DNA of 64,000 bases from Zonotrichia leucophrys gambelii (taxonomy: Eukaryota; Chordata; Aves; Passeriformes; Passerellidae): the NCBI RefSeq assembly GCF_028769735.1, contig NC_088177.1, forward strand, positions 10,418,599 to 10,482,598, in the 5' to 3' direction. The stretch's first letter is position 1, and each line of letters opens with the position of its first letter. Shown one piece after another: positions 1 to 12,370 of the stretch. Made by a program: the position numbers and the translations under genes. The notes under the pieces were generated by a model. The model saw nothing but the letters and a program-made list of their open reading frames with translations, did no database searches and was not told the origin of the DNA.

Positions 1-3000
1 AAAAAATTGAAAATAAATGTTGTCTCTTCTCTGTGTTCAAAACCCAGTGGCTTTGGATTCTCCAGGAGTTTCTTGTGCTTTCTGAAAACGCTGTTATCTT
101 GTATGCCCTGCATTCATAATCTGTTGTGCTTCCTTCTTTGTGTTCTGACCTTCCTTGCTCAGAGTCTCAAGTCACAACAGGACAAATTCTGCCTTTTCAA
201 AATCATCTTCCTGATGTTTTGTGGCTAGAAAAAGAAGGGGTTTTCCCCCCCCAGAAAACATTGTTAAATCAATCCTTTTCATTTTTCACCTCAAACAAAG
301 CCAAGTTTCTCAGCTTTTCATTAAAAAACAAGTATTTGAAGTTGTTCAGGAGGCCTTAAAATGAACATTTCCAGGTTCTAGAATAAACACTGTCATTTTT
401 CAGATACTACTTTTCAAGGAAGCAGGATTTAATCATGTAGCTTCTGTTCCATTAACTAGGTCCCATTAATATTTTGAGCTAGCTTAGTACAGCTGTTTGG
501 GAATTGGAAAATGCAAGGTTATGCAAATTCAGTGAGGGGTGTTGGTGTTCCCCTGCATGAAACAGTGTCTGGGGGAAAAGCCTGTTCTCAGCTGAAATCT
601 CTTGGTGCAAAGCAGGACTGAGTTCCATCAGTCCTGGGCACAGAGCACCCGTGCTCATGTGGCAAATCCACCTGGAAGCAGCAGGGAGCCTTCAGGATGG
701 GGAGGACAAACGCCACCCCTCATCAGGCAGAGCTGAGGCAGGTACTAATTATACTAATTAACCTGGAGCTGCAGTGGGGCTGCTCCTGCCTCGTGCCCTG
801 GTGGTTCCTGACTCTCTTGGGGCGAGGGCAGGATCAGCCTTGGCTCTGCTTGTGGTGCAGCTTCCCTCCTCCTTTTCCTCCACCTTTTCCATGCATTTCA
901 GGCATGGAAGCTGTGTCCCTGTGCCCATCTGTGCTCTGGAAGCACTGGAGCTTTAATTGTGTGGAGCTGTTTCCCTGAGCTAAATGAGCAGACACATGGG
1001 GGTGACAATTTGAGCCCTGTATGAGTTCGGTGGTACAAACTGAGCCTGGGACTCAGGCCAAGGCAGCAGGGCCAGAGGGAATTTAATGGGTCTTCCTGCA
1101 AAACACAGCTACAGACTTTCAATTGACTTTCTTCAATTTGTCTAACTAATGTCTTCTCCAGCCTTGCTTTTTAATTCATGATACTGTCATCAATCACATA
1201 ATTATGACCTCATCTCATTCTCTGTGAAGACCTGGGTGACAAATAAGAACAGGGTCACACTTCAGTTTGTGTTGCTGTGTTTTATTGCCTAGATGAAAAG
1301 AAGCAAACATGCTGGGGACAGAATTCCCAAAACATAAAATCCTGCTGACAATATGCAACATTTGGCTATTTTTGGAGAGCTGGAAAGCAGAACTTTTTTG
1401 GTTGATTGGTTTTATTGACACTGTTTTCCACATAAATACACACCTTGTCAGACCTGGGAACAGACTCCTTTTAACTCATCTCAGGAGCACACATCAGCAC
1501 CATAACAAACACATGGGGAGAAGAACTATTTCTGCAGGCAAGAGGCAGCTTATCCAGGGTCAGATAAAAATCCTTCAGAGAGAATAAATTATAGATTAAC
1601 CACTACAAGGGACTGAAATCCCAGTGCTGGGCAGCCTCAAATTCCACTGATGCCATAAGCCTTAAGAACATGATTGAATCATGTGAAAGGGTTTTTACTC
1701 CTGAATTAATGTTAGAAATTTGGTTCTAAAGTTAGACTTAATTCTTCACATCCTGCATTTTTGTTCAGCTTTGACATTTCCCTGCCAAAACCTCCCTTTG
1801 CTGACCCACTGTTCATAATTTTGCTGGCTCATCAGCATCATCCCAACTGGAAAGAGGGTGGTTCTGTTCTTCACAGACATTTTAGGCTAAAGAGATCTTC
1901 TAAGCATCTTGGGAAGACCCTGGATGCTGAATTCCATGGGGTTCCTTGGATTCCAAAGAAGGGATAAACCCCAAGGGAAGTCTGGTGCTTGAAGTCTGAT
2001 CTGTGACTCTGTTGCAGACACTTGGAGCAGACTCCACCCTTGCACAATAGAAATACACCAGGAAGGTTGAAAACCAGAGTAGACACATTTAGAATGTATG
2101 GAGTGTTTTTATAAACCCATCCAGTCTCAAGCCACTTTCACAGTTTCCTGAGCCTAACTTGTAAGTTCTGAGTGTTTGGGGTAGGCAGGACCACACTTCC
2201 AACACAAGTACTCACTGTTTCTCCTACAGATAATGCCATGCAATACTCTTCCTAATCGTTTGGTGGCACAATGCTCAGCCAGTTTGAGCTGTGCCATGCC
2301 ATGCCATGCCATGCCATGCCATGCTATGCCATGCAGCAGTTTTGCTGCTCATCTCTTGGATTCACACTTGGTAGCTGAAATACTGCAGCCCTCTGAACCT
2401 GCTTTCCTGTTTCCCCCTGATTTTCACTCATGCTCACATTAGCACTTAGTCATCTTTACAATCCTTGCCTTTCCCTGTGTTCTCTTCTCTACAGCATGAC
2501 CAAAATGTGTTAGCACAGGGTTTTTATGAGCTCCTGCCCTCACTAAAAAAGGCCCAACTTGTCTTGGGAAGTTTCCCCCATCAGTTTTGACATCTCCTGC
2601 AGCTTGCCATTCCTTACCATTAATTTCTATGGCTTCCCCTGATTTCCCTGGCAGAAATTCTGATTAGGCAATAAGTGCTGGGCCATCCATCACCTCCTGC
2701 CAGTCACAAGTCCCAGCGTTCTTCTCAGATCGTTCTTAATCAAGCCGAGAGTGCCCCGGGTAGCAGAGCTAAAGGCCCGATTCCCGTGGCCATCCCCTGG
2801 GATCCCGTGTGAGCACGGCTGGAAGGCAGAGCCATTGTGAGAGCCCTGCCACACAGCCCCGCAGCACAGCTGATTAAACCCCTGCAGAGCTCCGAGGGCT
2901 TCACAAACGTCCTGTCAGTCAGCTTGCATTTGATTTCAGGTCTGATTTTCATTTGTTTACAGTGTCGCCCATTATGTGTAGAGTGTTTGCTAAACACTGA

Positions 3001-3488
3001 AGAATAATGGTCCTGTCCCAGGTAGCTGACAGCAGAAGGGCTGACAAAGGGAAGGCAGGCAGTAAAAGAGGTAATTTATGTATGAGTCATGCTTCCCAGC
3101 CAGCTGTGCTGATAAAAAATGGCCACTTTTATGGGAAGGCTGGAAAAGAGCAAGGAAATTACCTTTCTGAAAGAAAACCAACCCAAACCAAACAAAATAT
3201 TTGGACCGGCAGTTTGATTAAAGGTGACTTATGGCCAACAGCACAGGGAAGGGACTGCTGGGGAGGCATTTGGGTTTATCAGGGAGAGATGTTTCTGGCA
3301 CAGACACCTGCACCTAAAACAATACTGAGACAGCAGCAGGAGGTCCTGCCTAGGGCACAGAAAAACCTGATTAGGAGGCAGGAAAACTGAGGATAACAAG
3401 TGTGAGAGATGAGAATTGATAAGCAGGGGTGGAGTTAGAAGCTGGAAGCAGTCGCTGAGGCAGGGGAGCAAATCATTGGACATGGTGT
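1..3488. other. Upstream intergenic sequence, no gene seen
   Basis: I see no exon-like conservation, long open frame or RNA gene in this stretch. Short open frames are scattered on both strands at the density expected by chance. The only clear structure is the pentanucleotide microsatellite listed separately. Whether it holds enhancers of the downstream gene cannot be told from sequence alone. Confidence 0.5.
2292..2333. repeat. (TGCCA)n microsatellite
   Basis: About eight consecutive ATGCC/TGCCA pentamers, one of them interrupted by a C to T change (ATGCT). It is a simple tandem repeat that is probably length-polymorphic. Confidence 0.9.
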
Positions 3489-3859
3489 TGTGAAGTTTCC
3501 AGGACCAGTAAGAGATGAGAATTTCACTCCATGTTCTCAGAAGGCTGATTTATTTTTTTATGCTATTATATTAAAAGAAATTATATACTAAAACTATACT
3601 AAAGAAAGAGAAAGGAGACATCAGAAGGCTTAACAAGAATGATAATAAAAGCTTGTGACTGACTCCTCAGAGTCTGATACAGCTGATGGTGATTGGTCAT
3701 TAATTAATAACAATTCACATATAACCAATCGAACATTCACCTGTTGGTAAATGAACTCCAGACCACATTCCCAAGCACTCAGATAATTATTGTTTTCATT
3801 CTTTTCTGAGACTTCCCAGGAGAAAAAATCCTGGCAAAGGGATTTTCCAGAAAATATCA
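3489..3859 (-). mobile_element. Solo LTR of an endogenous retrovirus, family A copy 1
   Basis: Read on the minus strand, the element starts TG, carries an AATAAA polyadenylation signal followed by a CAGCCTTCTGAGAACATGGA-like stretch, and ends CA. It matches the element at 6660-7028 over nearly its full length with many substitutions and small indels. The sequence TGGTG occurs directly on both sides (3483-3487 and 3860-3864), which fits the 5-6 bp target duplication of retroviral integration. No internal viral coding region is attached, so it is a solo LTR left by recombination. The family name is not assigned; its style is common in songbird genomes. Confidence 0.75.
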
Positions 3860-4404
3860 TGGTGACAATTGGAGGTACTTTTTCAGCAAATTGCCAGGCA
3901 GTCCTGTATCCACAGAGCTCTGCAGGAAGATTTATGTTGTCATCCAGCCACGTGATTTGGGCCTGGCTTTGCTCCACTTAGAGGCAATGACAGACTCCTA
4001 TTGATTCATGGGAACCATAGAAATCAAAGAAAACTTGCTGTGGCAACTGGCTAATTCAATAAAAGCATTGATTTTTCCAGCTGGACAATTAGAGAGCATG
4101 GATGCAGCGTAGCTGATTTCTGTCTTTGAATTAATGTAACAAATGATCATTGATTCAAGGGAGAAGAAACTGTACCCCAAAGGAAAGGAGCTTCCACAGT
4201 AAAAATCCCCCAGCCTATGTGTGCTGGTCCTTAATGTGCCAGAGACAGAGCTGGTTATGATTGTGTGTCTCCCTTGGTTAGCACACTTGGGAGTGAGTTA
4301 CTGTCACCTCACAGAGCAGCCAAGCTAAAGGCAGACACACAGGGCCAGGAGAACCCTAGAAAGGTGATGCAGGAGACCATGGAGTTCAAAACAGGTACTG
4401 GGAG

Positions 4405-4748
4405 TGTCGAAGTGAGGGAGCGACCACCTTTGTTGATTTTCGCATCTGACTCCGTTTATTCACTCAATCAGTCATTTTTTATAACCGTGTTAATTAAGTT
4501 CATGCATATTGCAAAATCTGAGCTCCTGACAGGCTGTAGAGAAAACTTCAGCTCCTCCTTTTGTTTACAATACCTGAAGTTAGTTTACTGAAACCAAGAT
4601 CAGTGTTCCCACCATAATATGAAAGGTTCTCAAAACCTTCATATCTATTCTCAGACTGGCCGTCTGTTCCCAGTAGCAGCCAAGGACAGAACGGCCTGAG
4701 AATCTTGTTGTTTATATAAAAGGTGGCTGAGAACCTTAATTATTTACA
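4405..4748 (-). mobile_element. Solo LTR of an endogenous retrovirus, family B copy 1
   Basis: The reverse complement begins TGTAAATAATTAAGGTTCTC and contains a GAATAAACGGAGTCAGA-like polyadenylation region near its end. It aligns with the element at 10793-11130, which lies in the opposite orientation. Shared landmarks are the GTTCTCAG start, a GCATGAACTTAATTAACACG box and the AATAAA region. No gag, pol or env remnant is attached. Exact ends are uncertain because no matching target-site duplication is visible, and the 3' end could extend a few tens of bases. Confidence 0.65.
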
Positions 4749-4898
4749 GGATCAAGCCTGGGAAAGGCTGCTTTTTCCCTTAGCTGAATACCTTCATGGC
4801 CTCTTTCTTTAAGCCATGCTTAAACCAGGCTCTCCACATGGGAGCTCCTCATAGCATCACTTCAGATGAATGGCTCTGATTTTGCCCTGGGTTTGAGA

Positions 4899-5427
4899 TG
4901 GAATCATGGAATGGTTTGAGTTGGAAGGTACCTAAAGATCATCCAGTTCCAACCCTCTTCCACTATCCCAGGTTGCTCCAAGCCCTGTCCAACCTGGCCT
5001 TGGACAGGGATGAGGCAGCCACAGCTTCTCTGGGCAGCCTGTGCCAGGGCATCATCACCCTCACAGGGAACAATTTCTTTCTAACATCTGATCTAAACCT
5101 ACCCTCTGGCAGTGAGAAGCCATTCCTCCTTGTCCAGTCACTCCAGGCCCTTGAAAATGTCTCTTCATTTTTGTTGTCAGCTCCTTCAGGTGCTGGAAGG
5201 CTCCAATTAGGTCATCCCAAATCTTTCTCCTCTCCAGGCTGAACAATCCCAGTTCTCCCAGCCTTTCCCCACAGCAGAGGTTCTGCATCCCTCAATCATG
5301 CTGGTGCTTCCTCTGGACTGGCTCCAACACCTCCACATCCTTCCTGTGCTGGGTCCCCAGGGCTGGAGGCAGCTCTGCAGGTGAGGTCTCACCACATTGG
5401 AGCACACAGCTCTCTCTTCCTCCACAG
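4899..5427 (-). mobile_element. CR1 LINE, 5'-truncated 3' end
   Basis: On the plus strand it begins with the GAATCATGGAATGG motif followed by a GTTGGAAGG-type stretch, the reverse complement of the conserved CR1 3' terminus. It then continues through typical CR1 3' sequence, including the leucine-rich TGTCCAACCTGGCCTTGGAC region. About 530 bp remain. The element lacks its reverse transcriptase and is a dead fossil. Confidence 0.9.
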
Positions 5428-6635
5428 TGAGGAAGATACTTTAAAAGAGGAACTTTACTTACACCACATGCAGTAACTGTGAACAGGCCCTGAGATTTTT
5501 GGGGCTTTTGGGTATTTGCAAACTTAAATTATGGCTCATAGGTTATGGTTACTTGACGTTATGGCTTAGGATGTTGCTGCCCTGGCTCAGGAGTCAGAGT
5601 TGCGGGCAGTGTGAGGATTTCTTTCACAGGAAATTGGTGTGCCACTTGTCCATTGTCAGAACCCAGGACATTCCTCTGGCTGCCCTGGAGGACTCAAGAC
5701 CCTGGCAGGGGGCTCAGAGACCTTGGCACAGAGTCAAAGCCACCTGTACCTTCAATTTTAACCCATGGAAACAATTACCAGCATTGTGTGAGGATTTACA
5801 AGCCACAAGAGTTTGAGTAAAATGTTAGTGAATGTATCACAGGGTGAAAATGTAGAATTTTGAAAATTTAGAATGAAAGTTCAAAAGGCAAAATAGAAAA
5901 ATCTAAGCGTGTTCTGTCTTTCTTCTTCCTCTTCTTCTTCTTGTCCTCCATCTTCTGCTGTGATGGTGACACTTCTAAATTGGTTTAGGGTAGAGACAAA
6001 CTGTCCAACATAAGTGATAGGTATTGGAAAATTATTGTAAATAAAGTACAGGTAGTTTTTAATATAAAAAGAAAACACCACCCTGAGGGCGGTCAGTGTG
6101 CCTGAACAGACCTCCGCAGGTCTGAAAAAGAATATATTAAATAAGAGAAAATAACCTTGAGAACCAAAGCCAAAGAATCCCAACTTCTTCTTCGAGCACA
6201 GGGCTGGGAAAAAAGACTTTTTGATACCTCAAAAGCCATTTCAGCAACAACAAGCCCAAGAGTCCGTTTGCAAACCCCCTTTGCTGTTGGGATTCGTTCT
6301 AATGGTGTTGAAGCATCCTGAACTCGCTGCACCATGGAAACCCCCCAGCCTGGGCTGAGGAGTTCCAGATGCTGCCCAAGCCTCCCCCAGGGCTGACCCT
6401 GGTTGCAGCAGGGTGTGCCCAGCCCCTGATTCAGGCTGGCTGTGTGGGAGGTGCCATGTGCCTGCTGCAGTGCTGGCACAGGGGCTGTTCCCTGTGTCGG
6501 GTGTCACCGGGGCAGGACAGCAGTGACATTTTAACAGCTGCCCTGTTTGCGTCAGTGCCTGTGAGTCAGGGCCCTGACCTGGGGGGTGTTCCACCTTGCT
6601 CCCTGGGTTTGACGTGCATGGGCCAGCCCAGCCCC
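5428..6635. other. Intergenic, no gene seen; CTT-rich tract
   Basis: No gene-like signal. A short imperfect CTT/CCT repeat lies at about 5920-5945. The rest looks like unique non-coding sequence, becoming GC-richer toward the right. Confidence 0.45.
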
Positions 6636-6659
6636 CTGACCTGCCAGAGACAGCACCCC

Positions 6660-7028
6660 TGTGGGGGTGTTTGTAGGGGTTTTAGGGTGAGGGAAGAGAT
6701 GAGGGTCTGACTCCATGTTTCAGAAGGCTGATTTATTATTTTATAATATATATTATATTAAAACTATGCTAAAAGAATAGAAGAAAGTATTTCATCAGCA
6801 GGCTAGCTAAGAATAGAAAAGAGTGATAACAAAATCTTGTGACTAACTGAGACAGTCTGGACAACTGGGCTGTGATTGGCCATTAATTAGAAACAACCAC
6901 ATGAGGCCAATCACAGATGCACCTGTTGCATTCCACAGTAGCAGATAATCATTGTTTACATTTTGTTCCTGAGGTCTCTCAGCTTCTCAGGAGAAAAAAA
7001 TCCTAAGGAAAGGATTTTTCATAAAACA
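6660..7028 (-). mobile_element. Solo LTR of an endogenous retrovirus, family A copy 2
   Basis: A diverged relative of the 3489-3859 element, sharing the CAGAAGGCTGATTTATT block, an AT-rich middle, the TGATTGGCCATTAATTA region and the AGGAGAAAAAAATCCT end. Plus-strand ends are TGTGGGGG and ATAAAACA. Unlike copy 1 it is bracketed by a long direct repeat (17 bp identical, 6636-6652 and 7029-7045) rather than a short target duplication. No internal viral sequence is attached. Confidence 0.75.
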
Positions 7029-7045
7029 CTGACCTGCCAGAGACA

Positions 7046-9124
7046 CCACCTCCTCTCCTCTCCCCACTGCTTCTGCTCTGGGTGCTTTTTTTGTTCCATT
7101 GTTGCATTTCTCTGTACCTGCAATAGAGATGCTCTGAGAGGGCCCAGCAGACACAGTGCACCTCCTGCCCTTCATCACAGCAGCAGCAGTGAGGAGGTGT
7201 GATAAGAGTTGTGCAGCATTAATGGAGCAGGATGCTCAGGGCTGCAGGGGAGGAGGGATATTTCCATCAAAGCTAAGCTGCTTTACAGCACAGCCTGCTA
7301 GAAAGTGCTGGTTAGAAAAACCTGTCTATTAAAAGGTCAGGTGTGGTCCTAAGTTCTGGGCTGACACTTGCACAAGCTGGTAAATGATACATAATGATCA
7401 CTTATTAGATTAATTTTGTCTATTTGGGGTCGCTGTGAACAGCCCATTAGAAAATAGTAGGTTTCTCTGAGGCTGCCAAATGCTGGTTGTTATTATTTCT
7501 GCAGATAATACTGAATCTGTAACTTGTTTGAGAGCAGCTTATGCAATATTTGGTGATCAGATTTGGAGCATTAACTGGACAGCTCAACTACCTTGTGTGC
7601 TTCTCTTCACTGACCATGGGAGTGTAACTCTTAGAATCAGATTTCCCTTGTGCAACAATCAGGGGGACAGCCACAATTAAAGTTTCACTGCTCCAAACCT
7701 CTCAAAAATTGTATTGGCCTCTCTGATTGCCATGTCTTTGTAGAGTCTCTGGTTTTCAGCTTTTCTTTTCAGTCATGAGAGCTGAAAATTAATCTTGTGC
7801 TTCAAGTGAAGGAGTACTCTCACTTATATCCCAGATGCCAGCACCAGAAACACCAGGGAGAAAAATGAAATACCTGAGAGCATAAAACTGCAAATGTACT
7901 TTCAGAACACAGCACAGGATTTGCTCCCAGTAAACTGTCAGAGCTCCTGCTGCTAGTGGAGAGTGCTTGCTGAAAAACAACGTGAAAGGTGCCAGACTTA
8001 TTTAAAAATTTACAGCCACATTTTCATACTCAGAATTCTCTCCCAGTGTAGTAAGAGAGCTCCTGCAATGGTTGGTAGCTGTCATGGAAGCTTTTTGTTT
8101 CCCAGCAAAAGGCACAGAGGCAACAGTGGCACAGGCAAGAGAGCTTTGATGCACAATGTTCAAAAGCCTGATTTCTGTTTCCTCTCCAAAGACAGGCCCT
8201 CCAGAAACCTTCCTTAACCTCTTCCAGGTATGAAATAGTCCAGGATGGGCTTTGGTGCTCTTCTTCACAAGATTCTTCCATGTCCTCCCTACAGGCATCT
8301 TGCCAAACAGCCAAGGAAAGTGTTGCTAGCACTGCTTTCTTCTGAGGATGGATTTTGATTATTAATAACTTGGTCAGGATGAGTGGGATTGGTTCACATC
8401 TTGTCAAAGCTGCTTTTATGAGACTTGCCACTGCCCCTTCCTCCTGCAGACCATGCCTTTCATGTGCCTGAGCAGCACTGAGGTGACTGCCTGCTTCATT
8501 AAGAGCTGCTGCAGCACAGGAACCAGCTCAGGAAGTGCTTTACAAACAGCAAAGAGAAAACTCAGAGGCAGAGTGAAAAACAGGGGAAGAAAGAGATGAT
8601 TGCAGTTTTAAGTTGAATTTCCACGACCTTCCAAGCAGGCATGCCAGTATGAGCACATTAAATTCATGTATTTCTCAACAGCAAGGGCTGTTTAGCAATA
8701 AAGACCTTTAGCACTGAAAGAGGCTCAAAACAAATCTTTGCAGCCAGCAATAAAACACAAGGAGTGCCATGCTGAACATCACTGGGTGGCATAGCTTGTT
8801 AAGGCAAGAGGCTGGAGGCTTATTTGTGCAATCCCTGCAAGAAATGCTGTCCTGTGACACACTCACTGTCAGAGATAACTGCCTTGGAGATTAAAAAAGA
8901 AAAAAATTAATGTGGCCCTTCCAGTGCAGTGCTGTAGCCACACTAAGGGAAAATGTGCACACCCACAGATAGATAGTGTGAGAGCTTTTTGAAACTTGAA
9001 CCAAACTGTATTTGGAATTGGGTTTAGAGCTGTTGATTGTTGCCTGTGGAAAAAAAAATAACTGCAAGAGATGCTTGTTTTGCATCCTCTGAACAACCTG
9101 ATCCAGGGGAAGTGGGGAAGTGGT
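7046..9124. other. Intergenic, no gene seen
   Basis: Unique-looking sequence without a supported exon, RNA gene or recognisable repeat. Open frames here are short and lack splice-site context or domain resemblance. Confidence 0.45.
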
Positions 9125-9208
9125 CCCCACCTTTGGCAGGGACTTAGACTGAGATGATCTTTAAGATCCTTTCCAACCCAGGCCATTCTATGATTCTGTG
9201 ATTCTAGA
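9125..9208 (+). mobile_element. CR1 LINE 3' terminus fragment
   Basis: A short fragment reading GATCTTTAAGATCCTTTCCA and ending with repeated ATTCTATG / ATTCTGTG octamers, the diagnostic 3' end of avian CR1. Confidence 0.9.
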
Positions 9209-10792
9209 AATTAAGAAATAAAAAGTCTCAAAGCCAATGCATAATACAGGGTCTTGTCTGGAAGTTCCCAGCATCCAGTCCAGGAAAAAGGCAGGGTGGG
9301 ATTTTCACATTTTCTCCTGTAAAAAAGGAGATGTTTGACTCCCCAGCTTTCCTGAGATCTGAATAATGAAATAGTTCTAGCCAGTGTTTATGGGAAGGTT
9401 TGACTTTGGTGGTGCTTTGCTTTGCACCTGCAGCATGCCAGGAGCCTTCCTGCCATCCAGGAGAGGCCTCTGGCTCCCACAGGCTGCTGCCCCAATCCTG
9501 CAGGGATTTTTTTCCACAGGCTTTTCTTCCTCTTTGTGGGGAGCTGTTCCACTTCTCAGTTGTCTGTGGAGATAAGCATGTGTATAAATGGTTGTAGAAG
9601 TGGGTTATTGAAGCTTTGGGTTATGTAAGGGCTGGACATTTTAGGATGGTTTCTACCAGGGATTTTGCAGGCAGATTTGAGTTTGCCCTGCTCATACTGC
9701 AAGGAAAAGTGAGGAAATGTGGAAATGTGTCTGTGGTTAACTGACACATCATTCCAGCTCAGCTCATAGTCAACTCCAAGCATTGCAGCCACAGCCCTGT
9801 ATGCCTTTAAGAATCAAAGCAAACATAGAAATTCTTCAAGGCTCAGGGCAAGGTGATGCTGAAACTCCCTGTGCTCTCACACCACAGTGTGTAGCTATGT
9901 GTGTGTGTATGGGAGTTACTCAATGTCCTTACATGCAGGAGAGGGTTTTTCCAAAATCTCTCTCCCTTCCCAAACCCACTGTTTAACCAACGCTGGATAA
10001 GGATGTTTTAAATTATGATTTTCATCAAGTTTCCTGTAGAATTTAAGATAATTTCACTGTCACAAAATATCCAGTTGTATCCAGTGGCATTAACATATGA
10101 GACTGGGGGAGATTCCATAAATACCAGTGGTGCAGGAACCCAGTGTTTTACATTGGTGGGGCCCCAAGGCTCCTGCCTGTCTCCAAGTGATGAACTCCTG
10201 GGCAGCCTTTGTGCCCAAAGCAATCTGAAAATTGTCCTGCAGCACAGAATTGCTTTTTGCAGTATTTTGTACCATTGCTAGCCCACCCTTGTTCCAAATT
10301 ATTGTGTCTAATTTTCCTCATGTAAATGCAGGAGATAAATTGTTGATTCTACAACAGCTGGATTAGTCAAATGAAGACCATGTCTAGCTATCGTGGAATC
10401 CCCAATTTTCCGTTCATGGGCTGAGAGGAAAAATGTTTCCCAAAGGAGACAATCACCTGTTTGCTGATTTCTGCTATTACATGTTATGTTATTTGTGCAC
10501 CTCAGGTCTCTTCACCCAAGCCAAACAGCCTGAACTGGTGAGGAGGTCCATGCCTTGCTGTGTCACCTGCCTGATGTGGATATTACATCCACATTTATCC
10601 TCTGGTTTAGCTTCTAGGAAGAGCTTATATCCCAGGTAAATACACAATCCCATTTGCCAATCCCATCAGCAGTCCTTAATGTTGTCTTTCAGTTGTCAGG
10701 ATGGCAGAACTGAGCCTTGCTCAGCTGTTGGAGATTTTTTCAGAAATGGCTTGGAAGGCAGCTGTGGGGGACAGGTTTTCACAGCCTGTTTC
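9209..10792. other. Intergenic, no gene seen
   Basis: No supported feature. A short GT-rich run at about 9895-9910 is the only simple repeat noted. Confidence 0.45.
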
Positions 10793-11130
10793 TGTAAACA
10801 GTAGAAGTTCTCAGGTTGTTTTTAATTACAAGTAAAAGTGACAAACATGAAGGCCTTGAGAACCTTGCATACCAGAGTTCTCAGGCAGCTTTCTCATAAC
10901 AAGTAGATATTCTATCTTTGGCTGTTTTGGGAAAGCAAAAATAATTTTGAGAACCCAAATCTTGGTATTGGAAACATAAGGAGGGGTTGGTGTGTTATCT
11001 GTGACCTATTATGAGCTCGGGTTTGCAATATGCATGAACTTAATTAACACGGTTATAAAAAGTGATTGATTGAGTGAATAAACGGAGTCAGACGCTGAAC
11101 AAGGAAGTTGGGTCTCTCCCTCCATCTTCA
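10793..11130 (+). mobile_element. Solo LTR of an endogenous retrovirus, family B copy 2
   Basis: Starts TGTAAACAGTAGAAGTTCTC and reaches a GAATAAACGGAGTCAGACGC region followed by a CT-rich tail near the 3' end, the layout of a retroviral LTR with its polyadenylation signal. It is the inverted counterpart of 4405-4748. No internal viral region is present. The end coordinate is approximate. Confidence 0.65.
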
Positions 11131-11647
11131 ATACTCAGCCATTTCTAGTGAGATACAGGCATACATCTATCACATTGGGTCTTGGAATTAGTTTTGGAAA
11201 AACAGGAATCAGCTCCTTCCCAGGGGTTTACATGGATTAGTGTCTACAGAGGGCACCCTCTTCCATGGCAGTGTTTCCTCAGCACACATCTGATGCTGCT
11301 TCTGTGTTCTTGGAGGCAATGAATGTTGCTTCCAGTGCATCATCAAGTGTCTCATTATTAAATAATTAGAAAAGGTTTTTTAGAAACATTTTGGCTGTAA
11401 AGAGCCTCAATTACTGCTGTTACCACAACCTTCTGGCAATGCGGAGGAAGACAGTGGTGAGTCTTCCTTTGATCTTTGTTGAAACAAGCTGGAGAAAATG
11501 GGCAGACCTTTGGACTCTAAATAATAAAGCTTTCAAAATAAATAATAAAGCTCTTTGGGGCCCTTTGAAAACAGACAGTAACTTCTTGCCCAAAGGTGTT
11601 CAACTTCCCACAGGTACAGTGTCTGTCCTGTGCTGTCTTATCACTCG

Positions 11648-12370
11648 TCCTGCTGCTTACATTTCTGATTGTGGTATTGTAATGGCATCCAACAGGACAC
11701 TCATCCTTTGGCACAGGTTTGAGGGGTATTTTATGAGGGGTCTTTATAAAATAAAAGTTTTTCTGGACAGAAGTTTTTGAGGGGCAAGAAAAGGAACCAA
11801 AAGGTTACAAAAAATGTCACTTTTTGGAGATTTTCAACATCAGGTTGGCAGTGAGGGGAATTCTGGCCAGAAGCTGCAAAACCAGAAGATATTTGGGATA
11901 TTTTGGACTGCAGACAAAGGAACCCAGAATACAGCGACCAAAGAGCCTTGCTAAGAGTCAGAGGGATCTTCCAGGCCTGGTCCTGCTGCTTACATTTCTG
12001 ATTGTGGTATTGTAATGGCATCCAAAAGGACACTCATCCTTTGACATGGGTTTGAGGGGTATTTTATGAGCGGTTTTTATAAAATAAAAGTTTTTTTGGA
12101 CAGAAATTTTGGGGGACAAGGAAAAGAAACCAAAAGCTTACAAACAATGTCTCTTTTTGGAGATTTTCAACATCAGGTTGGCAGTGAGGGGAATTCTGGG
12201 AATTGATTTTCAGACATGCAGGTTGGCAGTGAGGGGAATTCTGGCCAGAAGCTGCAAACCCCAGGAAGATGTTTGGGATATTTTGGACTGCAGAGCAAGG
12301 AGCCCAGAATACAGTGAGCAAAGAGCCTTGCTAATAGTCAGAGGGATCTGCCAGGCCTGCCAGACAGGCA
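11648..12370. repeat. Two-copy tandem duplication, period about 333 bp
   Basis: Unit 1 starts at 11648 and unit 2 at 11981, both with TCCTGCTGCTTACATTTCTG. Each continues through a TAATGGCATCC box, an AT-rich AAAATAAAAGTTTTT stretch, a CAGGTTGGCAGTGAGGGG box and an AGAGCCTTGCTAA end. Unit 2 contains an extra internal copy of the CAGGTTGGCAGTGAGGGG box (about 12173 and 12219). Neither unit has a long open frame. It may be a local duplication of an unrecognised transposon or LTR fragment. Confidence 0.85.

Noticed and set aside
3007..3390. 127-codon plus-strand open frame
   Set aside because: No recognisable protein family and ordinary intergenic composition; it stops just short of an LTR. Treated as a chance frame.
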